From assembly GCA_019414725.1 (NCBI GenBank), contig DXLM01000072.1, positions 2,375-14,264 of the forward strand: a stretch of DNA of 11,890 bases, in the 5' to 3' direction. Position 1 is the stretch's first letter. Every line of letters starts with the position of its first letter. This document shows, in pieces, positions 7,805-11,890 of the stretch. The position numbers and the translations under genes were made by a program. Source of the DNA: Bacteroides sp. Lineage in GTDB: Bacteria > Bacteroidota > Bacteroidia > Bacteroidales > Bacteroidaceae. Under the pieces are notes generated by a model. That model did not search any database, was not told the origin of the DNA, and saw only the letters and a program-made list of their open reading frames with translations.

Positions 7805-7883
7805 TTCTACAAAGATAAAGATATATTTTAAAAACGGGGATTAATTCTACAAAATTGTGGAATGAAATTGTGGTATTTCTACA
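7805..7883. promoter_or_regulatory. Cluster of TTCYACA half-sites in the sulfatase promoter
   Basis: TTCTACA occurs at 7805-7811, 7845-7851 and 7877-7883. The copy at 7845 forms an 18-bp interrupted palindrome, TTCTACAA-AA-TTGTGGAA (7845-7862), with one further mismatch. AAATTGTGG is also repeated directly at 7852-7860 and 7865-7873. The first half-site overlaps the -7 box and the palindrome centre is about 48 bp upstream of the predicted start, so this could be an operator region for a glycan-responsive regulator. Which regulator is unknown, and A+T-rich DNA makes chance repeats likelier. Confidence 0.4.
7810..7817 (-). promoter_or_regulatory. Bacteroidetes -7 box (TATCTTTG) for the sulfatase gene
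   Basis: Read on the minus strand, 7817 to 7810 is TATCTTTG, an exact TAnnTTTG match. It predicts a start near 7806 and a leader of about 30 bases before the ATG at 7775. It lies inside the 60 codons that would be a longer upstream reading, which supports the downstream start. Confidence 0.6.
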
Positions 7884-7933
7884 TAATGTGAAAAATGAAA
7901 TAATGGTTATTTTGTTGATTTTTAGAGTATTGG

Positions 7934-7962
7934 ATGCCGATGTGCCCCATGGCATATTTTTT
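7934..7962 (+). terminator. Hairpin followed by a T-run in the sulfatase upstream region
   Basis: ATGCC (7934-7938) plus ATG (7940-7942) pair with CAT (7948-7950) plus GGCAT (7951-7955), with G7939 bulged and loop TGCCC. ATTTTTTG follows, which gives an intrinsic-terminator shape on the plus strand. No plus-strand gene lies before it; the upstream 130 bases are the sulfatase promoter region. It may stop an antisense or divergent transcript, or be chance. Confidence 0.35.
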
Positions 7963-8010
7963 GTTATGTAAATTAATATAATACACTAAAAACTAAACTT
8001 TAAAATATAT

Positions 8011-8128
8011 AACCATTTGCCTTAACAAAACAAGGCTGAAAAGCCATGTTCCCCCTGAATGGGAAAATCTGTATATAACTCAGTTTTAAGCTTCCCGGTT
8101 CGTGACGAATCGGGAAGTTTCTATTATT
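8011..8128 (+). ncRNA. Candidate structured small RNA or leader ending in a terminator
   Basis: This part of the 478-bp gap between the sulfatase and the NigD-like gene contains no convincing open frame but several adjacent hairpins on the plus strand. GCCTT (8019-8023) can pair with AAGGC (8032-8036). GGCT-GAAA-AGCC (8034-8045) has a GNRA tetraloop and competes for the same bases. TTCCC (8049-8053) can pair with GGGAA (8061-8065). The run ends in the long terminator stem at 8088-8120. I see no clear TAnnTTTG box upstream, so the start is unknown. It matches no RNA family that I can name from sequence. Confidence 0.3.
8088..8128 (+). terminator. Long-stem intrinsic terminator upstream of the NigD-like gene
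   Basis: AAG plus CTTCCCGGTTCG (8088-8102) pairs with CGAATCGGGAAG plus TTT (8106-8120), a stem of about 15 bp with two G.T wobbles and a three-base loop. A T-rich tail (CTATTATTTC) follows. There is no protein gene directly before it, so it ends a short upstream transcript or attenuates read-through into the lipoprotein gene at 8254. Confidence 0.6.
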
Positions 8129-8253
8129 TCCTTGATGAATCTGGTTTTTCTACAAGACTTTTACTGAAAATAAGTTAATATTAATGGATGATATGCAGTA
8201 TTCGATCTCTTTCTTACTTTTAAGAGTAGAAAATAGATTAATACATTATAGTT

Positions 8254-8991
8254 ATGAAAAAGTTGAACCTTTTATTATTAGCATTCCTGGCAGTTATGGG
8301 AGTCACTTTCCAATCATGTGATGATGATGATGGTTACTCTCTTGGTGATGTGGCAGTGGATTGGGCTACTGTAAATGTGAAAGGTGCCCATGTTTATGAC
8401 TTTACAGGTGACAGATGGGGACAAATCTGGCCTGCAACGACTGATTATTTTTGGTATTCCCCGATAGATGGACAACGGGTTATTCTTTATTTCAATCCTT
8501 TGTATGATAATTATCCGGAAGGATATGATTGCTCAGTCAAAGTGTTGAGTATAAAGGAAATTCTAACTAAACCTATAGAGGAGCTGACAGCAGAGAATGA
8601 AGAAGAATTTGGAAATGATCCTGTAGATATATTTGAAGGTAATATGTGGATTAGTGGCGGTTATTTGAATATTATTTTTAATCAGAACATGCCTTCTAAA
8701 GTGAAACATTTGGTTAGTTTGGTAAAGAACACTACAATTACGCCCGATCAGGATGGCTATATTCATTTAGAATATCGTTACAATACGTATGCTGATACTA
8801 CTGGTTATTGGAGAAACGGTGCGGTATCCTTTAATTTGAATTCTTTGGAAATAACATCGGAAACAAAGGGTATAAAGGTAAAAATAAACTCGGCTAAAAA
8901 TGGTGAAAAGGAAGTCTCTTTTGATTTAAAAGAAACACCGTCACCAGTAGGCTTGAGCCAAATGGATTTTTCTCAAATGGAAATCAAATAA
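8254..8991 (+). CDS. NigD-like surface lipoprotein
   Basis: Lipoprotein of 245 residues. The signal peptide MKKLNLLLLAFLAVMGVTFQ ends in a lipobox with the lipidated cysteine at C22. It is followed at once by four aspartates (DDDD, 23-26), which fits the acidic surface-export signal of Bacteroides lipoproteins. The mature start DGYSLGD and the layout of an N-terminal small beta domain (about 30-125) and a C-terminal beta-sandwich (about 130-230) match the NigD-like family, named for a protein in a Prevotella nigrescens bacteriocin locus. The function of most members is unknown, and nothing around this gene suggests a bacteriocin. A weak -7-like box, TACTTTTA, is at 8215-8222. It stands alone, with terminators on both sides. 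Confidence 0.85.
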   Translation: MKKLNLLLLAFLAVMGVTFQSCDDDDGYSLGDVAVDWATVNVKGAHVYDFTGDRWGQIWPATTDYFWYSPIDGQRVILYFNPLYDNYPEGYDCSVKVLSIKEILTKPIEELTAENEEEFGNDPVDIFEGNMWISGGYLNIIFNQNMPSKVKHLVSLVKNTTITPDQDGYIHLEYRYNTYADTTGYWRNGAVSFNLNSLEITSETKGIKVKINSAKNGEKEVSFDLKETPSPVGLSQMDFSQMEIK

Positions 8992-9021
8992 TTAGGGTTT
9001 GATTAGAGAGAGTTGTGTGTG

Positions 9022-9056
9022 GCCCCTTGCGTCTTGTTGTGGTAGATGCAGGGGGC
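9022..9056 (+). terminator. Hairpin terminator after the NigD-like gene
   Basis: GCCCCTTGCGTC (9022-9033) pairs with GATGCAGGGGGC (9045-9056), a 12-bp stem with two G.T wobbles and an 11-base loop, about 30 bases after the stop codon. The tail TGATTGTATAG is not strongly T-rich, so termination may be partial or factor-assisted. Confidence 0.55.
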
Positions 9057-9139
9057 TGATTGTATAGTTGATAACGGTTTTTAGTTTGATATTTGTTGTT
9101 TATTAGTTGGGTGATGGAAAAAATTGTATGGTTTCTTCG

Positions 9140-9186
9140 TTTTTTTTCTTATTTCAGTGTTTTTTCAGAATTATCTTGTTTCTTTG
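9140..9186 (+). promoter_or_regulatory. Promoter and direct-repeat operator of the two-component operon
   Basis: The order is a T8 tract (9140-9147), 4 bases, TTTCAG (9152-9157), 5 bases, TTTCAGAAT (9163-9171), 7 bases, then TTTCTTTG (9179-9186), which fits TAnnTTTG except for the A. Transcription would begin near 9190, about 22 bases before the ATG at 9212. Two half-sites 11 bp apart, just before the -7 box, fit OmpR/PhoB-type binding. The same arrangement, at identical spacing, precedes the PepSY-like gene (11188-11234). Confidence 0.55.
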
Positions 9187-9211
9187 TCTTTAAGAACCAA
9201 AAGTAGGACTT

Positions 9212-9889
9212 ATGAAAATACTATTAGTAGAAGACGATGCTAATTTGCGTGAAGTGACTCAGCGCTCATTGGAAAAGGAGCGTTATGTGGTGGAAATTGC
9301 TGCCGATTACCGTACCGCATTACAAAAGATAGAGGATTATGATTATGACTGCATTTTGCTGGATATTATGTTGCCGGATGGCAGTGGCCTGGATTTGTTG
9401 GAAAAGTTGAAAGAAATGCATAAACGGGAAAATGTGATCATCCTTTCAGCCAAAGACTCTATAGAAGACAAAGTACTAGGATTGGAGCTCGGAGCTGATG
9501 ATTATCTGCCTAAACCTTTTCATTTGGTGGAACTGAATGCACGTATCAAAAGTGTGATACGCCGTCATCAGCAAGGTGGGGAAAATAGTATCAAATACGG
9601 AAATATAGAAATTTTTCCCGATAAATATGGGGTGACCGTAGCTGGAAAGAAGCTTGAACTGAACCGTAAGGAATATGATATTCTGGTTTATTTTATGAAC
9701 CGTCCCGGCAGATTGGTTAATAAAAGCACACTTGCCGAATCCGTATGGGGCGACCATATAGATCAAGTCGATAATTTTGATTTTATCTATGCCCAAATCA
9801 AGAATTTACGAAAGAGATTGAAAGAGGCTGGAGCTACTCCTGAACTGAAGGCTGTTTATGGTTTTGGATATAAAATGGTAGTGGAATAA
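9212..9889 (+). CDS. OmpR/PhoB-family response regulator
   Basis: Two-component response regulator of 225 residues. The receiver domain occupies about 1-118: the acidic pair D8-D9 (LVEDDA), the phospho-acceptor D51 (ILLDIMLPDGSG), the switch S79 (ILSA) and K101 (YLPKPF), all conserved. The C-terminal winged-helix domain (about 127-224) has LELNRKEYDILVYFM, the VWG motif, and the YGFGYKM hairpin that ends OmpR-type domains. The regulator is expected to bind direct repeats about 11 bp apart, and such a repeat occurs before its own gene and before the PepSY-like gene at 11270. The stop codon abuts the kinase ATG, so the two are translated together. The signal is unknown. I could not tell from sequence whether it is the Bacteroides RprY type or another branch. 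Confidence 0.95.
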   Translation: MKILLVEDDANLREVTQRSLEKERYVVEIAADYRTALQKIEDYDYDCILLDIMLPDGSGLDLLEKLKEMHKRENVIILSAKDSIEDKVLGLELGADDYLPKPFHLVELNARIKSVIRRHQQGGENSIKYGNIEIFPDKYGVTVAGKKLELNRKEYDILVYFMNRPGRLVNKSTLAESVWGDHIDQVDNFDFIYAQIKNLRKRLKEAGATPELKAVYGFGYKMVVE

Positions 9890-11176
9890 ATGAAACTGAT
9901 TTATTATATCATTATCCGTATATCGTTGGTGTTGTCGGTTTTATTGACCGGCTGGGCCATCCTTTTCTATTTTGCTGTAATGGATGAGGTGAATGATGAA
10001 GTGGATGACTCATTGGAGGATTATTCGGAAATTATCATCATACGTGCATTGGCGGGAGAGGAGCTTCCTTCTAAAAATACAGCTTCCAACAATCAGTATT
10101 TCCTGCGTGAAGTGACGAAGGAATATGCAGGATCTTGTGATGATATCATTTATAAAGATTCTATGGTTTATATTCCTGAAAAAGATGAAACTGAACCTGC
10201 ACGAATCCTTACGACCATTTTTAAGGATGATGGCGAAAAGTTTTTTGAATTGACGGTAGCGATTCCTTCTATAGAAAAAGAAGATTTGAAAGATGCTATG
10301 GCAGGTTGGATTATTTTTCTTTATATCGCTTTATTATTGACTATAATTGTTATTAATGTGTGGGTGTTTTATCGGAATATGCGTCCTCTTTATGTATTGC
10401 TTCATTGGTTGGATAAATATCGTATCGGTAAGGTAAACGAGCCTTTACAAAATAATACCCGGGTTTCAGAATTCAGAAAATTAAATGAAGCGGCTGTTCG
10501 TTATGCAGAGCGCAGTGAGCAGATGTTCGAACAGCAAAAACAATTTATTGGTAATGCATCTCATGAGATGCAGACACCACTGGCTATTTGTCGTAATCGG
10601 TTGGAGATGCTGATGGAGGATGAAAATCTTTCAGAAAGCCAATTGGAGGAGTTGATGAAAACCCACCAGACTTTGGAACATATAACGAAGCTGAACAAGT
10701 CTTTGTTATTGCTTTCGAAGATAGAGAACGGTCAATTTACGGATACTGTCCAAGTAGAAGTGAATAAATTATTGAGGCAATATCTGGAGGACTATAAAGA
10801 AGTGTATCAATATCGTGAGATCATAACAAGTATAGAGGAAGAAGGTGTTTTCTATCTTACGATAAATGAAACATTGGCAGTGGTGTTGCTTACCAATTTG
10901 TTGAAGAATGCTTTTGTACACAATATGGACGGTGGACACATCCGGATTGTCATTACTCCCCACAGTGTGATGTTCTGCAATACAGGGGCGGCACAACCGC
11001 TGGATGCCCGGCGTATTTTTGAGCGTTTTTATCAAGGAAAGAAAAAAGAAGGCTCTACCGGTCTAGGTTTGGCAATAGCAGATACGATATGTAAAATGCA
11101 GGCTCTCAGGCTTTGTTATGAATATAAGAGCGGGGAGCATTGTTTTACACTTTATGCATCCACTCATAATCAATAA
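9890..11176 (+). CDS. Sensor histidine kinase, partner of the adjacent response regulator
   Basis: Inner-membrane sensor kinase of 428 residues. Transmembrane helix 1 is about residues 8-30 and helix 2 about 138-160. Between them is an extracytoplasmic domain of about 107 residues that is notably acidic (MDEVNDEVDDSLEDYSE). After a linker comes the dimerisation box with the phospho-acceptor H225 (GNASHEMQTPLA). The ATPase domain then shows an N box (LLKNAFVHN, N340), an F-like IFERFYQ and a G2 box STGLGLAI (389-396). The usual DxGxG of the G1 box reads CNTGAA (N364, G366), with Asn in place of Asp and the second Gly missing. Other kinases of this phylum also vary here, so activity is not ruled out. 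The ATG follows the regulator stop with no gap (TAAATG). The acidic sensor domain might bind cations or cationic peptides; that is inference. Confidence 0.95.
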   Translation: MKLIYYIIIRISLVLSVLLTGWAILFYFAVMDEVNDEVDDSLEDYSEIIIIRALAGEELPSKNTASNNQYFLREVTKEYAGSCDDIIYKDSMVYIPEKDETEPARILTTIFKDDGEKFFELTVAIPSIEKEDLKDAMAGWIIFLYIALLLTIIVINVWVFYRNMRPLYVLLHWLDKYRIGKVNEPLQNNTRVSEFRKLNEAAVRYAERSEQMFEQQKQFIGNASHEMQTPLAICRNRLEMLMEDENLSESQLEELMKTHQTLEHITKLNKSLLLLSKIENGQFTDTVQVEVNKLLRQYLEDYKEVYQYREIITSIEEEGVFYLTINETLAVVLLTNLLKNAFVHNMDGGHIRIVITPHSVMFCNTGAAQPLDARRIFERFYQGKKKEGSTGLGLAIADTICKMQALRLCYEYKSGEHCFTLYASTHNQ

Positions 11177-11187
11177 AAAAAATCGTG

Positions 11188-11234
11188 TTTTTTTTAGAAT
11201 TTCAAATTCTTTTCAGAATCTCCCTTCATATTTG
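11188..11234 (+). promoter_or_regulatory. Promoter and direct-repeat operator of the PepSY-like gene
   Basis: The order is a T8 tract (11188-11195), 4 bases, TTTCAA (11200-11205), 5 bases, TTTCAGAAT (11211-11219), 7 bases, then CATATTTG (11227-11234), which fits TAnnTTTG except for the first base. Every element lies exactly 2048 bases from its counterpart before the response regulator. AGAATTTCAAATTCT (11196-11210) is also a perfect 15-bp palindrome overlapping the left half-site. The predicted start is near 11238. Confidence 0.55.
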
Positions 11235-11269
11235 CATCAGAAAACAGAATGTAGAACCAAATAAAAAAA

Positions 11270-11716
11270 ATGACGATTATGAAAAAGGTATTATTATTGT
11301 TAGTGTGCTTATTTACGTTGCAAACAGTGGTATGGGCGGATGATGACAAACCTATTCAAGTAAACCAATTGCCTCAGACTGCACAGACTTTTATCAAAAC
11401 TCATTTCCCCGATAATAAGGTGGCGATGGCTAAAATGGAAACAGACTGGTTTGATAAAAGCTATGATGTGATTTTTACTAATGGAGACAAACTGGAATTC
11501 GATAAAAAAGGTATTTGGACAGAAGTGAATTGCAAATACAGCGCTGTACCTGTCGCTGTGGTTCCTGAAGCAATAAAAAAGTACGTTGCTACGAATTACC
11601 CCGATGCCAAGATGCTCAAGATCGAGAGGGACAAGCATGACTATGAAGTGAAACTTTCTAATGGTTGGGAGATAAAGTTTGATATGCAGTTCAATGTGAT
11701 TGATATTGACAATTAA
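11270..11716 (+). CDS. Small secreted PepSY-like protein (DUF2874 type), tandem repeat
   Basis: Periplasmic or exported protein of 148 residues, or 145 if the ATG at 11279 (MKKVLLLLV) is used; both fit and no strong ribosome site decides. Residues 4-23 are a signal peptide ending near VWA, followed by DDDK. The mature part holds two copies of the PepSY-like fold. The first (about 33-85) is LPQTAQTFIKTHFPD, then YDVIFTNGDKLEFDKKGIW. The second (about 98-148) is VPEAIKKYVATNYPD, then YEVKLSNGWEIKFDMQFNV. The family was once called beta-lactamase-inhibitor-like; that activity should not be assumed. Such genes often accompany two-component systems in Bacteroides. Its promoter copies that of the upstream regulator, so it is probably a target and may act as a periplasmic partner or damper of the kinase. 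Confidence 0.88.
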   Translation: MTIMKKVLLLLVCLFTLQTVVWADDDKPIQVNQLPQTAQTFIKTHFPDNKVAMAKMETDWFDKSYDVIFTNGDKLEFDKKGIWTEVNCKYSAVPVAVVPEAIKKYVATNYPDAKMLKIERDKHDYEVKLSNGWEIKFDMQFNVIDIDN

Positions 11717-11767
11717 TTGTTAGTTATAGATTGAAGTATGGTTTATGTATGATAAACTGAAGCTTTG

Positions 11768-11808
11768 CAGGCCGTTTCTTGTTCCATGAAGAAACGGCCT
11801 GTCTTTTC
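11768..11808 (+). terminator. Intrinsic terminator after the PepSY-like gene
   Basis: A perfect 13-bp stem, CAGGCCGTTTCTT (11768-11780) pairing with AAGAAACGGCCTG (11789-11801), with an 8-base loop and followed by TCTTTTC. It closes the signalling unit. The remaining bases to the window edge show no feature I can support. Confidence 0.85.
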
Positions 11809-11890
11809 ATTAATTTTAATAGCATAGTAATTTTACCGACACGATCTTGTAACAGATAACATGGATATTTGCATAGTTTTAATAATAAAG

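Noticed and set aside
7776..7955. Sixty-codon N-terminal extension of the sulfatase
   Set aside because: The extension contains the TATCTTTG promoter box and would bury the signal peptide inside the protein.
7903..7971. A 22-codon plus-strand frame starting MVILLIFRV
   Set aside because: It is very short, has no clear ribosome binding site, and lies across a hairpin and T-run, so coding is not supported.
11861..11890. Possible start of another gene (ATG at 11861) running off the right edge
   Set aside because: Only ten codons are visible and the upstream -7-like sequence is poor, so it cannot be judged from this window.

Overview
The window looks like a chromosomal stretch of a gut Bacteroidales bacterium (Bacteroides or Phocaeicola type). 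The reasons are promoters with the Bacteroidetes -7 box TAnnTTTG, weak Shine-Dalgarno sites, secreted glycan-active enzymes (a GH95 fucosidase and a formylglycine sulfatase), a lipoprotein with the Cys-Asp-Asp-Asp surface-export signature of the NigD-like family, and a PepSY-like periplasmic protein beside a two-component system. This placement is inferred from gene content, not from a database match.

Layout from left to right. Positions 1-159 hold a start-less, off-edge reading frame on the minus strand, probably a gene remnant. A GH95 alpha-L-fucosidase follows (309-2768, +) and ends in a strong hairpin. Convergent to it is a nitrosative/redox-stress module on the minus strand: hcp (hybrid cluster protein, 3590-5260), then the di-iron Fe-S repair gene ric, which is split into two frames by an apparent one-base loss near 3371. 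A Crp/Fnr-family regulator (5363-5953, +) is divergent from hcp. A near-perfect 16-bp palindrome in the divergent interval lies about 41 bp upstream of the predicted hcp start, so the regulator probably controls hcp-ric.

A shared hairpin separates that block from a secreted S1-type sulfatase (6228-7775, -) with a Ser-type maturation motif. The 478-bp gap 7776-8253 has no convincing gene. It holds the sulfatase promoter with clustered TTCYACA half-sites, a hairpin followed by a T-run, and a hairpin-rich stretch ending in a long terminator stem (a possible small RNA). A NigD-like lipoprotein follows (8254-8991, +).

The right end is a signalling unit: an OmpR-type response regulator (9212-9889) and a histidine kinase (9890-11176) joined stop-to-start, then a small secreted PepSY-like protein (11270-11716) ending in a terminator. 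The most interesting observation is that the upstream regions of the regulator and of the PepSY-like gene share one architecture at identical spacing: a T8 tract, two TTTCA-type half-sites 11 bp apart, and a -7-like box. This suggests that the regulator controls its own operon and the small periplasmic protein. No tRNA, rRNA, insertion sequence or CRISPR array was seen.
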